In this document: positions 27,909-36,529 of the stretch, piece after piece
Numbering within the stretch: position 1 is the stretch's first letter
Layout: the number at the start of each line of letters is the position of its first letter
NCBI RefSeq assembly: GCF_008107645.1
Contig: NZ_SDGY01000005.1
Span: 62,001 to 126,000, forward strand
DNA: 64,000 nt
Reading direction: 5' to 3'
From: Leuconostoc litchii
GTDB lineage: Bacteria; Bacillota; Bacilli; Lactobacillales; Lactobacillaceae
The notes under the pieces: model-generated
What the model saw: the letters and a program-made list of their open reading frames with translations, nothing else
Told to the model about the DNA's origin: nothing
Databases searched by the model: none
Made by a program: the position numbers and the translations under genes

Positions 27909-28401
27909 GTTCTAGTAGGTCCGCAAACTGAGAATGTAGTAGGTTAACAATTTCCTTAGGATTAACTTTATCTGAGCGACCCAGTTCGCCGCCACTGACA
28001 AGAATGTGGGATTTTTCAGACGCCGTGTGGTCAAAATATATTGGAAAATGTTTATTTTGCCAGATACCTACAGGATTATTGGCACCATGAATGTAACCAG
28101 TAGTTTTTTGAAGATCCTTTAGTGGAAGCATTGCCACTTTTTTGTTACCAGAAATTATTGCTAATTTTTTCAGTGATAAGTGCTTTGTAATTGGCAAGAC
28201 GGCAACAATTGGACCAGTCTTATCGCCATTTGCCGCTAATGTTTTGTAGATATCATCGTGTTTCACGTGAAACGTCTCAAGGATTACATCACGTTCAGCC
28301 GGCGTTTTATCTAATATATTGAGTTCGAGAGGTTCGTAGTTTATGTTATGTTTATCCATTACTTGTTCAGGTAATGTTTTTTTCATTTTCTTTTTACTCA
28401 T
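27901..28401 (-). CDS. ybaK: YbaK/EbsC-type aminoacyl-tRNA deacylase
   Basis: Trans-editing enzyme that hydrolyses mischarged Cys-tRNA(Pro), 166 residues. Family features are ETFHVKHDDIYKTLAANG at about 42-59, the active-site region KK.A..SGNKKVAM at about 79-92 with its conserved Lys, and the G-rich YIHGANNPVG. The minus-strand gene faces the GntR regulator gene across a short gap that holds two operator-like repeats. The specificity for Pro-tRNA versus other tRNAs is from family knowledge. Confidence 0.88.
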   Translation of the reverse strand: MSKKKMKKTLPEQVMDKHNINYEPLELNILDKTPAERDVILETFHVKHDDIYKTLAANGDKTGPIVAVLPITKHLSLKKLAIISGNKKVAMLPLKDLQKTTGYIHGANNPVGIWQNKHFPIYFDHTASEKSHILVSGGELGRSDKVNPKEIVNLLHSQFADLLEHE

Positions 28402-28419
28402 GCCACTATTTTAACACAA

Positions 28420-28467
28420 ATTGGGTCCACCAATACAATGACTGGTCAGACCAATGTGTGGTATACT
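28420..28467 (+). promoter_or_regulatory. Tandem operator-like repeats and extended -10 promoter of the GntR gene
   Basis: ATTGGGTCCACCAAT (28420-28434) and ACTGGTCAGACCAAT (28441-28455) are two imperfect 15-base palindromes 21 bases apart, two helical turns. They precede and overlap the promoter, whose extended -10 is TGG-TATACT (28459-28467). They resemble the ATTGGTNNNGACCAAT-like boxes of HutC/NagR-type GntR repressors, so autoregulation is likely. The divergent ybaK gene may be controlled too. Confidence 0.65.
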
Positions 28468-28477
28468 AAATAACATT

Positions 28478-29206
28478 ATGTCAGAAGCTATCTATGTGAC
28501 CGTACAAGCGGATCTAAAACAAAAAATTTACCAAGGTGAATTTCCTAATTTAAAATTACCAGATGAACGTTCGTTAGCTGAACAATACGGTGTTTCACGT
28601 TCCTCAATTAAACGTGCATTGAATGTATTAGTCCAACAAGGTGTTATTTTTAAGAAGCGGGGAAGCGGTACTTTTGTTAACCCATTATATCTTAAAAATC
28701 ATGCAATTTTCCAGCATGAGGGTTCAAACCTGGGTGTATCAGACTCATTTCGTGTTGACGGGCAAGCACCAAGTATTGAGTTGCTTGATTTTCAAGTCAT
28801 TCCAGCAACACCGGAACAGCAGCAAGCACTTTTTCTCAACGACGGCGATTTTGTATATGAAATTAAACGGTTGCGTCGCTTGGAGGGAGTGCCGTTTATG
28901 ATTGAACGTGGCTATGTACCCATTAATGTATTGCCTGGATTAAATAGAAGTATTGTATCTGGATCAGTCTATGAATACATTGAAAAAACGAAACACCGAA
29001 CAGTAACAAAGTCATTTATGACTATTATGGCTGAGCCATCTAACCTTGAAGATCAGCAGTTACTTGAACTAAAAGCCAATGAGCCTGTTGGTATTATGGA
29101 AGGTATTTTTTTCATGGACGATGGGACACCTTTAGAATTTTCGACGATGCGCTTACATTATAAGTATCTCCGATACAACGCTTTTGTAAGCTTAGATTCT
29201 GAATGA
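28478..29206 (+). CDS. GntR-family regulator with UTRA domain (HutC/NagR subfamily)
   Basis: Transcription factor of 242 residues. Residues about 5-75 form the GntR winged helix (DERSLAEQYGVSRSSIKRAL, KRGSGTFVNP) and about 95-235 a UTRA effector domain (YEIKRLRRLEGVPFMIERGY, FMDDGTPLEFS). I start at the ATG at 28478; it has no Shine-Dalgarno and lies about eleven bases past the -10 box, so the mRNA is nearly leaderless. It lies upstream of the phosphoketolase gene and could control it, which is inference. Ligand unknown, most likely a phosphorylated sugar. Confidence 0.9.
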   Translation: MSEAIYVTVQADLKQKIYQGEFPNLKLPDERSLAEQYGVSRSSIKRALNVLVQQGVIFKKRGSGTFVNPLYLKNHAIFQHEGSNLGVSDSFRVDGQAPSIELLDFQVIPATPEQQQALFLNDGDFVYEIKRLRRLEGVPFMIERGYVPINVLPGLNRSIVSGSVYEYIEKTKHRTVTKSFMTIMAEPSNLEDQQLLELKANEPVGIMEGIFFMDDGTPLEFSTMRLHYKYLRYNAFVSLDSE

Positions 29207-29232
29207 TACAAAATAATAAAGTTAATTGTTGG

Positions 29233-29284
29233 TTCAAGAACAAAGCGATTTATGATGAAAACTGCTTTGTTCTTGAATTTTTTG
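29233..29284 (+). terminator. Terminator after the GntR gene
   Basis: Perfect 14-base stem TTCAAGAACAAAGC / GCTTTGTTCTTGAA with a 17-base loop, followed by a T-run. Confidence 0.9.
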
Positions 29285-29302
29285 TTACTATAATAAAAAT
29301 AA

Positions 29303-29403
29303 ATTGGTGCGTTCCAATTGGTTTTAAAAACCAACCAAATTTTAAAAAGACATGACCCAATTAGGACTTTTCTCTTGAAGAAAAAAGTGTAATCGGTTAT
29401 ACT
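29303..29403 (+). promoter_or_regulatory. Phosphoketolase promoter with upstream palindromes
   Basis: TTGAAG (29375-29380), spacer 17, TATACT (29398-29403) is a good promoter followed by a 77-base leader. Upstream lie ATTGGTGCGTTCCAAT (29303-29318) and TTGGTTTTAAAAACCAA (29318-29334), both palindromic with TTGG/CCAA ends like the sites in front of the adjacent GntR gene. Their upstream position would suit either an activator or a looping repressor. Confidence 0.6.
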
Positions 29404-29480
29404 ATAGGAGTAAATAACGGAAGAAGTTCGTGGTTTACAGTGTTTATTATTCTTGCAAAAAATAAGGAGTACTTAATCTC

Positions 29481-31922
29481 ATGGCAGATTTCGATTCAAA
29501 AGAGTACTTAGAACTTGTTGATAAGTGGTGGCGTGCAACCAACTATTTGTCAGCAGGGATGATCTTCTTGAAGAGCAACCCATTGTTCTCTGTTACGAAT
29601 ACACCTATTAAGGCTGAAGATGTAAAAGTTAAGCCAATCGGACACTGGGGTACTATCTCAGGTCAGACATTCTTGTATGCACATGCTAACCGCTTGATCA
29701 ACAAGTATGGTTTGAACATGTTTTACATCGGTGGTCCTGGTCACGGTGGCCAAGTTATGGTTACTAATGCTTACCTAGATGGCGCATATACTGAAGACTA
29801 TCCTGAAATTACTCAAGATATCGAAGGTATGAGTCATTTGTTTAAGCGTTTCTCATTCCCTGGCGGTATTGGATCACACATGACTGCTCAAACACCAGGT
29901 TCATTGCATGAAGGTGGTGAATTGGGTTATTCATTGAGCCACGCTTTCGGTGCTGTTTTGGACAATCCTGACCAAGTTGCTTTTGCAGTTGTTGGTGATG
30001 GTGAAGCCGAAACAGGTCCATCAATGGCCTCATGGCATTCAATCAAGTTCTTGAATGCAAAGAATGATGGTGCTGTTTTGCCAATCTTGGATTTGAACGG
30101 ATTTAAGATTTCAAACCCAACAATCTTCTCACGTATGAGTGATGAAGAAATCACAAAGTTCTTTGAAGGTTTGGGTTACTCACCTCGCTTCATCGAAAAT
30201 GATGATATTCATGACTACGCCACTTATCACCAACTTGCAGCTAACGTTTTGGATCAAGCTATTGAAGATATTCAAGCTATTCAAAAAGATGCACGTGAAA
30301 ACGATAAGTTCCAAGATGGTACAATCCCTGCATGGCCAGTAATTATTGCTCGCTTGCCAAAGGGTTGGGGTGGACCAACGCACGATGCAAGTAACAATCC
30401 TATTGAAAACTCATTCCGTGCGCACCAAGTACCATTGCCTCTTTCACAAAATGACCTTGCAACATTGCCTGAATTCGAAGACTGGATGAACTCATACAAG
30501 CCTGAAGAATTATTCAATGCTGATGGTTCTTTGAAGGATGAATTGAAAGCTATCGCTCCTAAGGGTGACAAGCGTATGTCAGCTAACCCTATTACAAATG
30601 GTGGTGCTGATCGTTCAGACTTGAAGTTGCCTAACTGGAGAGAATTCGCTAACGATATCAATGATGATACACGTGGTAAGGAATTTGCTGACAGCAAGCG
30701 CAACATGGACATGGCAACATTGTCAAACTATTTGGGTGCAGTTTCAAAATTGAACCCAACTCGTTTCCGCTTCTTCGGTCCTGATGAAACAATGTCAAAC
30801 CGTTTGTGGGGATTGTTTGATGTAACACCACGTCAGTGGATGGAAGAAATCAAGGAACCACAAGACCAATTGTTGAGTCACACAGGTCGTATCATTGATT
30901 CACAATTGTCTGAACATCAAGCTGAAGGTTGGCTTGAAGGTTATACTTTGACTGGTCGTGTTGGAATCTTTGCGTCATACGAATCATTCTTGCGTGTTGT
31001 TGATACAATGGTTACGCAACACTTCAAGTGGTTACGTCACGCTTCAGAACAAGCATGGCGTAATGATTATCCATCATTGAACTTGATTGCAACTTCAACT
31101 GCATTCCAACAAGATCACAATGGATATACTCACCAAGATCCAGGTATGTTGACTCACTTGGCTGAAAAGAAGTCAAACTTCATTCGCGAATACTTGCCAG
31201 CTGATGGTAACTCATTGTTGGCTGTTCAAGAACGTGCCTTCTCAGAACGTCATAAGGTTAACTTGTTGATTGCTTCTAAACAACCACGTCAACAATGGTT
31301 TACAGTTGAAGAAGCTGATGTATTAGCAAACGAAGGTTTGAAGATCATTGATTGGGCTTCTACTGCACCTTCTGGCGATGTTGACATTACATTTGCATCT
31401 GCTGGTACTGAACCAACAATTGAAACTTTGGCTGCGTTATGGTTGATTAACCAAGCATTCCCAGAAGTTAAGTTCCGCTATGTGAACGTTGTTGAATTAC
31501 TACGTTTGCAAAAGAAGTCAGAACCTAACATGAATGACGAACGTGAATTATCACCTGAAGAATTTAACAAGTACTTCCAAGCTGATACACCAGTTATCTT
31601 TGGTTTCCATGCTTACGAAAACTTGGTTGAATCATTCTTCTTCGAACGTAAGTTCACTGGTGATGTATACGTGCATGGTTATCGTGAAGATGGTGACATC
31701 ACAACGACATATGACATGCGTGTATATTCACACTTGGATCGCTTCCATCAAGCTAAGGAAGCTGCTGAAATTTTGTCTGCAAATGGTAAGATTGACCAAG
31801 CTGCTGCTGATACATTTATCGCTAAGATGGATGACACGTTGGCAAAGCACTTTGAGGTTACTCGTAATGAAGGTCGTGATATCGAAGAATTCACTGACTG
31901 GAACTGGTCACCACTTAAGTAA
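29481..31922 (+). CDS. xpkA: Xylulose-5-phosphate/fructose-6-phosphate phosphoketolase
   Basis: Thiamine-diphosphate enzyme that splits xylulose 5-phosphate into acetyl phosphate and glyceraldehyde 3-phosphate, the key step of heterolactic fermentation. The 813-residue length is standard. Motifs visible: GPGHGGQ at about 91-97, [13 protein letters not shown] at about 145-157, the ThDP-binding GDGEAETGP at about 172-180 and WGGPTHD at about 295-301. Codon choice is strongly optimised compared with neighbours, fitting a very abundant protein. It has its own promoter and terminator. Whether it prefers X5P or F6P cannot be read here. Confidence 0.97.
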   Translation: MADFDSKEYLELVDKWWRATNYLSAGMIFLKSNPLFSVTNTPIKAEDVKVKPIGHWGTISGQTFLYAHANRLINKYGLNMFYIGGPGHGGQVMVTNAYLDGAYTEDYPEITQDIEGMSHLFKRFSFPGGIGSHMTAQTPGSLHEGGELGYSLSHAFGAVLDNPDQVAFAVVGDGEAETGPSMASWHSIKFLNAKNDGAVLPILDLNGFKISNPTIFSRMSDEEITKFFEGLGYSPRFIENDDIHDYATYHQLAANVLDQAIEDIQAIQKDARENDKFQDGTIPAWPVIIARLPKGWGGPTHDASNNPIENSFRAHQVPLPLSQNDLATLPEFEDWMNSYKPEELFNADGSLKDELKAIAPKGDKRMSANPITNGGADRSDLKLPNWREFANDINDDTRGKEFADSKRNMDMATLSNYLGAVSKLNPTRFRFFGPDETMSNRLWGLFDVTPRQWMEEIKEPQDQLLSHTGRIIDSQLSEHQAEGWLEGYTLTGRVGIFASYESFLRVVDTMVTQHFKWLRHASEQAWRNDYPSLNLIATSTAFQQDHNGYTHQDPGMLTHLAEKKSNFIREYLPADGNSLLAVQERAFSERHKVNLLIASKQPRQQWFTVEEADVLANEGLKIIDWASTAPSGDVDITFASAGTEPTIETLAALWLINQAFPEVKFRYVNVVELLRLQKKSEPNMNDERELSPEEFNKYFQADTPVIFGFHAYENLVESFFFERKFTGDVYVHGYREDGDITTTYDMRVYSHLDRFHQAKEAAEILSANGKIDQAAADTFIAKMDDTLAKHFEVTRNEGRDIEEFTDWNWSPLK

Positions 31923-31940
31923 TTTACAGGTTACTTTGTC

Positions 31941-31976
31941 AAAAACCAACTATTATTTTAATAGTTGGTTTTTTAT
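31941..31976 (+). terminator. Terminator of the phosphoketolase gene
   Basis: Perfect 15-base arms AAAAACCAACTATTA / TAATAGTTGGTTTTT with a three-base loop and T-run. Confidence 0.94.
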
Positions 31977-32080
31977 TGTGAAAATAACTGCGCAATAAAT
32001 AAGATGAAATAATTAGAGAAAAAAGTAAGTTATGGAAAATTCTATTTGTTTAGAAATTAGATGATTTTTAGAAAAATAAT
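31977..32080. other. Short AT-rich gap between facing terminators
   Basis: About 100 bases between the phosphoketolase terminator and the 36-base palindrome. No gene is seen; on the minus strand it is where the orphan leader transcript would end. Confidence 0.5.
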
Positions 32081-32116
32081 AAAAGCCCCTGATTAGCTAG
32101 CTAATCAGGGGCTTTT
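32081..32116 (-). terminator. 36-base perfect palindrome, terminator of the minus-strand leader RNA
   Basis: Arms of 16 bases (AAAAGCCCCTGATTAG and complement) with a CTAG loop form a perfect palindrome. In the minus direction it is followed by TTTTATTATTTTT, a good terminator tail; in the plus direction only by TTTT. It could also stop transcripts of the upstream ABC ATPase gene. Confidence 0.85.
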
Positions 32117-32133
32117 AAAAATCACCGTATCAG

Positions 32134-32206
32134 CTGCTCATAGTCTGAAATGACAAATGAGCAGAATAAATATCAGCTCATTGTCATTAAGAAATACTGA
32201 CAATGA
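32134..32206 (-). ncRNA. Attenuator-like alternating hairpins
   Basis: Read on the minus strand, four segments can pair in competing ways. Segment 1 (32198-32206) pairs with 2 (32178-32186) over nine perfect bases, TGACAATGA form. Segment 2, extended to 32176, pairs with 3 (32151-32162) over eleven bases with one bulge. Segment 3 (32157-32164) pairs with 4 (32134-32141) over eight perfect bases. Segment 1 lies inside the last codons of the small leader peptide. This 1:2, 2:3, 3:4 design is that of amino acid attenuators. No gene follows the terminator in this direction. Confidence 0.6.
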
Positions 32207-32249
32207 TGCTGCGAATGAGTTGATTATTTACTGACATGGTTTTATTCAT
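32187..32249 (-). CDS. 20-residue leader-type peptide rich in Ile/Leu/Val
   Basis: ATG at 32249, TAA at 32187-32189. GGAG lies eight bases upstream, a good ribosome binding site. The peptide ends QLIRSIIVSIS, with six branched-chain residues in its last eleven. It overlaps segment 1 of the alternating hairpins, so ribosome stalling at Ile15-Val17 would mask that segment. It lies between the ABC ATPase gene and the phosphoketolase gene and has its own promoter. It may instead be a small functional peptide. Confidence 0.55.
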   Translation of the reverse strand: MNKTMSVNNQLIRSIIVSIS

Positions 32250-32279
32250 AGCATTTTCTCCAAATGTTTATTTGAATTA

Positions 32280-32308
32280 ATTAAAACATATATATAATTT
32301 CAAGTCAA
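32280..32308 (-). promoter_or_regulatory. Promoter of the orphan leader RNA
   Basis: On the minus strand TTGACT (32308-32303), spacer 17, TTTAAT (32285-32280). The start point would be near 32273, giving a transcript of about 200 bases ending at the 36-base palindrome. Confidence 0.7.
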
Positions 32309-32323
32309 GTTCACATTTTAATT

Positions 32324-33115
32324 TCATAAATCAGCTGGATATACGGCAATTCTGTGATTTGATATGGGTATGATTTTAATTGGTTTAGGATAAAATTTTG
32401 AGAGTAGTGACTCAGTCAATATCTCACTACGATTCCCCTGTGCAAAAATTTGGCCATGTTTAAGTAGCATTACATTTTGAAAAATCGGCAAAATTTCCTC
32501 GGTGTAGTGCGAAACAAATAATAAAGTTGGATGATTAGGTAGTTTTGCAAGTTTATTAATTTGCACTAATAATGATTCGCGAGCAAATAAGTCTAGACCA
32601 TTGCAGGGTTCGTCAAGTATAAGTAACTCAGGATTACCCAGGAGAGCTCTTGCAATTAAAACTAATTGACGTTGACCTTGTGATAAAACTCGATATTGTT
32701 TATTGATTAGCTCAGATCCGCCTAATTTTTCTAGTAAGTTAATGGCTTCGTTCAAATCACTTTGTTCAAAATCGTTATGAATACCAATCGTACCGAACTT
32801 TCCACTTAAAACAATATATTGCGCTAAATGGTGTTCTGGGAATTGTGATTGAATAGCCGTAGAAATTAAGCCAATCCTTTTTTTAAGTTCTAGGACGTTA
32901 GTTTTTCCAAATGTTTCTCCGAGGACGTTGACCTTGCCAGTAGTAGCCCAATAGTCACCATAAAGCAATGACAATAATGTTGTTTTACCGGCACCGTTCA
33001 AACCCATCAATACCCAATTTTCGCCTTTTTTTAGAGTCCAATTGATATTTTGCAATATCATTTTTTCTCGTTCAAATGAAACGTTTTTCATTGATAATAC
33101 TGCGTTTTCTGTCAT
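32324..33115 (-). CDS. ABC transporter ATP-binding protein, stand-alone
   Basis: ATPase of 263 residues with Walker A GLNGAGKTT at about 38-46, Q-loop region STAIQSQFPEHH, signature LSQGQRQL at about 144-151, Walker B LLILDEP and switch His in FVSHYTEEI. It most resembles the ATPases of metal or molybdate/siderophore-type systems (YlmA/ModF-like) but no permease gene adjoins it. AAGGAG precedes the ATG at 33115. There is no terminator directly after the stop codon; the orphan leader RNA follows in the same direction. Confidence 0.88.
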   Translation of the reverse strand: MTENAVLSMKNVSFEREKMILQNINWTLKKGENWVLMGLNGAGKTTLLSLLYGDYWATTGKVNVLGETFGKTNVLELKKRIGLISTAIQSQFPEHHLAQYIVLSGKFGTIGIHNDFEQSDLNEAINLLEKLGGSELINKQYRVLSQGQRQLVLIARALLGNPELLILDEPCNGLDLFARESLLVQINKLAKLPNHPTLLFVSHYTEEILPIFQNVMLLKHGQIFAQGNRSEILTESLLSKFYPKPIKIIPISNHRIAVYPADL

Positions 33116-33423
33116 ATAACTATTCTCCTTTAGATTAAAAATAAATGAATAAACACATTTATAATATCATTTTTATAAATTATCAACTGTCTCAATTAAC
33201 TGAAATATTCCGTTATTATATATCTAGAAATATTCCAAAGTTATATATTGTATTTTTAAACACTGATATAACAAAGATTATGAAGGGATTGATTGATGTT
33301 TTTTATATTTATCAAGTTGACATCATTAATTCGATTTGTCACAATACACTTGTTGCTTTGTTAATCGAAATCTAATTTTACTAATTTTCGAGGTGGCTGA
33401 TAATTTTAAGAAGGGAGTAAACT
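33116..33423 (+). promoter_or_regulatory. ilv operon upstream region
   Basis: Two readings compete. TTGACA (33317-33322), spacer 17, CACAAT gives a promoter with a leader of about 70 bases. Alternatively a 31-codon frame at 33280-33375 (14 of 31 residues Ile, Leu or Val) overlaps a two-tier hairpin, TTCGATT/AATCGAA (33330-33369), followed by T-rich sequence. That would be a leader peptide and attenuator, but it lacks a clear ribosome binding site. No T-box sequence is visible. TCGAAA/TTTCGA at 33365-33390 is another small stem. Confidence 0.45.
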
Positions 33424-35133
33424 ATGAAAAATGTAGTATTAACCGAAAGTAAGAATGGTGCAGAGATACTACTAGATTCTTTAGAGAAAGCAGGTGTTGA
33501 TAGTCTCTTCGGTTATCCTGGCGGGGCAGTTATACCACTATATGATGCGCTATATGAATCGAGTATCAAACATATACTTGTTCGCCATGAACAGGCAGCT
33601 TCGCATGCTGCAGAAGGCTATGCAAAGGCCACAGGGAAGCCAGGGGTTGTGCTAGTCACCTCAGGACCAGGGGCAACAAATACAGTTACTGGAATTGCAG
33701 ATGCCTTTTGCGATTCAGTTCCATTAGTGGTTATATCTGGTCAAGTAGGTTCAGCAGCTATTGGTTCAGATGCCTTTCAAGAGTTAGATATTTTGTCTAT
33801 AACAAGTTCTATAACTAAGATGAGTTATCAAGTTAGAACAGTTAGCGAATTACCATTAATTGTTGAAGAAGCATTTAAGGTCGCAGTCTCTGGTAGACCC
33901 GGACCGGTGCTAATTGATTTACCGAAAAGTGTTATGTTGGCAAAAAATGATGAAAATAATCATGCTAATACATTCTTCCACCAAATTGATAATGCTAAAC
34001 CTGTTGTTGATACTGTTAAGGTACGCCAATTAGTAGCAGCTTTGTCTAAAGCTCGTCAGCCACTTATTATTGCTGGGGCAGGGGTTTTGAAATCAAATGC
34101 ACAAGAATTATTACGAATACTAATGCACCGTTATCATATACCAGTTGTGTCGACATTATTAGGATTGGGTGCTGTTGATTCTGATGATCAACTGTTCTTG
34201 GGAATGGTTGGTATGCATGGGTCTGTTACAGCTAATACAGCAATCGATCAAGCAGATTTTATTTTGAATATTGGTTCAAGGTTTGACGATCGTGTTGTGA
34301 CAAATGTAGACGATTTTGGGAAAAATGCAATAATTGCCCATGTTGATATTGATGCAACAGAGTTAGAAAAAGTATTGTCGACAACTTATGCTATTCACGC
34401 TAGTGCTGATGATGCTTTAAATGCTATTCTTTCTGAATTGAAGAATATAACGATGACTGATACATCAGCATGGCAAAATTTGAACCAGCACGCTAAAGGT
34501 GAATCAACTTTTCACTATCATAAGTTGCAAACTGCTATCATGCCTCAAGAAGTAATTCAAGCCGTTGGTGAAATTACCGAGGGGAATGCGATAGTAGTAA
34601 CAGATGTTGGGCAACATCAGATGTGGGCAGCACAATTTTATCCATTCAAGCATAATTACCAAATGATAACTTCTGGCGGTTTAGGAACAATGGGGTATGG
34701 ACTACCTGCAGCTATTGGGGCCAAATTTGCTAGGCGAGAAAAAGAAGTTGTGCTCTTTGTCGGTGATGGCGGGTTCCAAATGACATCGGAAGAACTAGCT
34801 ATTTTGAATGATAATAATTTAAACATTAAAATTGTTATGTTTAATAACCATTCACTGGGCATGGTTAGACAATGGCAAACATTGTTTTTTGACGGTCGAT
34901 TGTCTAATACAGTTTTCAAGTCGCAACCACGATTTGATCAACTAGCACAGGCATATGATATTCACTATGCTCGGATTGATAATCCGAATAGTATGTTTGA
35001 AGAGTTGCAGAAAGCTTTTGACTCAGATAGGTCAATTCTTATTGAAGTAACAATTCCTGATGATGTAAAAGTTTTGCCAATGGTTAACGCTAGCGCACCA
35101 TATCGGGATATGATTACTGAGGAGGAAGCTTAA
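33424..35133 (+). CDS. ilvB: Acetolactate synthase large subunit
   Basis: Thiamine-diphosphate enzyme joining two pyruvates (or pyruvate and 2-oxobutyrate) in valine/isoleucine synthesis, 569 residues. The N-terminal PYR domain shows GYPGGAVIPLYDAL and the catalytic Glu in VRHEQAASHAAEGYA. The C-terminal PP domain shows GDGGFQMTSEELA at about 444-456 with NNHSLGMV. GAAGGGAG precedes the ATG. The presence of an adjacent small subunit gene marks the biosynthetic rather than the catabolic (AlsS) form. Confidence 0.95.
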   Translation: MKNVVLTESKNGAEILLDSLEKAGVDSLFGYPGGAVIPLYDALYESSIKHILVRHEQAASHAAEGYAKATGKPGVVLVTSGPGATNTVTGIADAFCDSVPLVVISGQVGSAAIGSDAFQELDILSITSSITKMSYQVRTVSELPLIVEEAFKVAVSGRPGPVLIDLPKSVMLAKNDENNHANTFFHQIDNAKPVVDTVKVRQLVAALSKARQPLIIAGAGVLKSNAQELLRILMHRYHIPVVSTLLGLGAVDSDDQLFLGMVGMHGSVTANTAIDQADFILNIGSRFDDRVVTNVDDFGKNAIIAHVDIDATELEKVLSTTYAIHASADDALNAILSELKNITMTDTSAWQNLNQHAKGESTFHYHKLQTAIMPQEVIQAVGEITEGNAIVVTDVGQHQMWAAQFYPFKHNYQMITSGGLGTMGYGLPAAIGAKFARREKEVVLFVGDGGFQMTSEELAILNDNNLNIKIVMFNNHSLGMVRQWQTLFFDGRLSNTVFKSQPRFDQLAQAYDIHYARIDNPNSMFEELQKAFDSDRSILIEVTIPDDVKVLPMVNASAPYRDMITEEEA

Positions 35134-35378
35134 TGGATAAGACATTGATAACACGTGTGTATAATAGACCAGGTTTGCTGGTTAGATTTGCGAGTGTGTT
35201 AACTCGCTTAAATTTGAACATTAAGTCGTTGATGGTCACACCTGATGAAGATCAAAAAATTTCTACGATTTCATTTATTTTTGAATCTGAAGACGAAAAA
35301 CAAACGGCAACAGTTCGACGGAATTTATTAAAACAATTAGATGTATTAGCAGTAAATGATGGCTTTTGCCATTATTAA
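35133..35378 (+). CDS. ilvN: Acetolactate synthase small (regulatory) subunit, short form
   Basis: Regulatory ACT-domain subunit that gives valine feedback. It has only 81 residues (TRVYNRPGLLVRFASVLTRLN, ACT fold), against about 160-175 in longer family members, so it lacks the C-terminal domain. The ATG overlaps the ilvB stop region by one base, GGAGGAAG upstream. Short forms occur in several bacteria, so truncation is probably ancestral, not recent damage. Confidence 0.9.
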   Translation: MDKTLITRVYNRPGLLVRFASVLTRLNLNIKSLMVTPDEDQKISTISFIFESEDEKQTATVRRNLLKQLDVLAVNDGFCHY

Positions 35379-35412
35379 TCAAAAAGAATTTAAAATCATG
35401 GAGGATTTTACT

Positions 35413-36456
35413 ATGGCTACAAAGATGTTTTATGACAAGGATATTGATACAGCACCATTAGAAGGAAAAAAGATTGCTGTTATTGGTTATGGTGCTCAAG
35501 GACATGCTCAAGCGAATAACTTACGAGATTCAGGATTTGATGTCATCATGGGTTTGCGTCCAGGAAAGTCTTTTGATAGCGCTAAAAAAGATGGGTTTGA
35601 AGTTTATTCAGCAGCAGAAGCTACGGCTCAAGCAGATATTATCATGATGGAAACACCAGATGAATTGCAAGCTTCTGTTTGGGAGAAAGAAGTGGAACCT
35701 AACATTAAAGCTGGTTCATATCTTGGATTTTCTCATGGGTTTAACATTGTGTATGGTTTGATTAAGCCAAATGCTGACATTAATGTCATGATTATTGCAC
35801 CTAAGGGTCCCGGTAACATTGAACGTCGTCAATTCGTTGAAGGTGGTGGTATTCCTTCTTTGTATGGTGTACAGCAAGATCCCACTGGTGACACAGCTGA
35901 CGTTGCCAAAGCTTATGCTAAAGGTATCGGTTCAGGTCGCGCAGGTATTTTGGAAACAAGTTTTGAAGAAGAAACAACTGAAGATTTATTCGGTGAACAA
36001 GCTGTTCTTTGTGGTGGTTTGACACAGTTGATTGAAGCAGGATTTAACACATTAGTTGAAGCTGGTTATTCACCAGAATTGGCTTACTTTGAAACATCAC
36101 ATGAAATGAAGATGATTGTCGATTTGATTTTCGAAGGCGGTTTCGAAAAGATGAGACACGATTGCTCAAACACTTGTGAATACGGTGAAATGTTGAATGG
36201 TCCACGTATCATTACTGAAGAATCAAAGCAGGGAATGCGTGATGTTTTGAAAGATATCCAAGATGGTACCTATGCAAGGCAATGGTTGGCTGAATACAAT
36301 TCTGGTTTGAAAGATTTGGAAAAGAAGCGTACAGAGTATAAGAGTGGTTTGTACGAACAAACTGGTAAGAAGGTTCGTGCGATGATGCCATGGATTTCAG
36401 ATGCTGATAAGTATTCAACAGCAGCAGATACTGAACAGTTTTCAGTAGCAAAGTAA
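35413..36456 (+). CDS. ilvC: Ketol-acid reductoisomerase
   Basis: NADPH-dependent isomerisation and reduction of acetolactate, second common step of valine/isoleucine synthesis. The 347-residue class I enzyme has the nucleotide-binding IGYGAQGHAQANNLRDSG at about 22-39, APKGPG near 115-120 and metal-binding residues in DLFGEQAVLCGG and FETSHEMK. I start at 35413 with GGAGG nine bases upstream; the frame opens earlier, inside ilvN, without a site. It is followed by the hairpin-GTACATA module and ilvA. Confidence 0.96.
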   Translation: MATKMFYDKDIDTAPLEGKKIAVIGYGAQGHAQANNLRDSGFDVIMGLRPGKSFDSAKKDGFEVYSAAEATAQADIIMMETPDELQASVWEKEVEPNIKAGSYLGFSHGFNIVYGLIKPNADINVMIIAPKGPGNIERRQFVEGGGIPSLYGVQQDPTGDTADVAKAYAKGIGSGRAGILETSFEEETTEDLFGEQAVLCGGLTQLIEAGFNTLVEAGYSPELAYFETSHEMKMIVDLIFEGGFEKMRHDCSNTCEYGEMLNGPRIITEESKQGMRDVLKDIQDGTYARQWLAEYNSGLKDLEKKRTEYKSGLYEQTGKKVRAMMPWISDADKYSTAADTEQFSVAK

Positions 36457-36462
36457 TCACAT

Positions 36463-36500
36463 GAGAAGCATTTTCTGAAAGGTAATGCTTTTCGTACATA
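36463..36500 (+). other. Hairpin + GTACATA module (copy 2)
   Basis: Seven bases after the ilvC stop codon, 36463-36472 pairs with 36484-36493 over ten positions (one G-U) around an eleven-base loop. GTACATA (36494-36500) follows the stem without a gap. The ilvA ribosome binding site lies 16 bases later. Confidence 0.55.
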
Positions 36501-36529
36501 AAATGAATTAGTAATCGGAGATGAATTAT

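Noticed and set aside
33145-33375. 76-codon open frame upstream of ilvB
   Set aside because: No ribosome binding site at its start and AT-biased composition; only its last 31 codons are of interest as a possible leader peptide.
33116-33423. T-box for the ilv operon
   Set aside because: No GGGTGG-type T-box core was found upstream of ilvB, unlike at 14059.
35356-35412. 19-residue extension of IlvC
   Set aside because: It lies inside the ilvN end without a ribosome binding site; GGAGG precedes the inner ATG.
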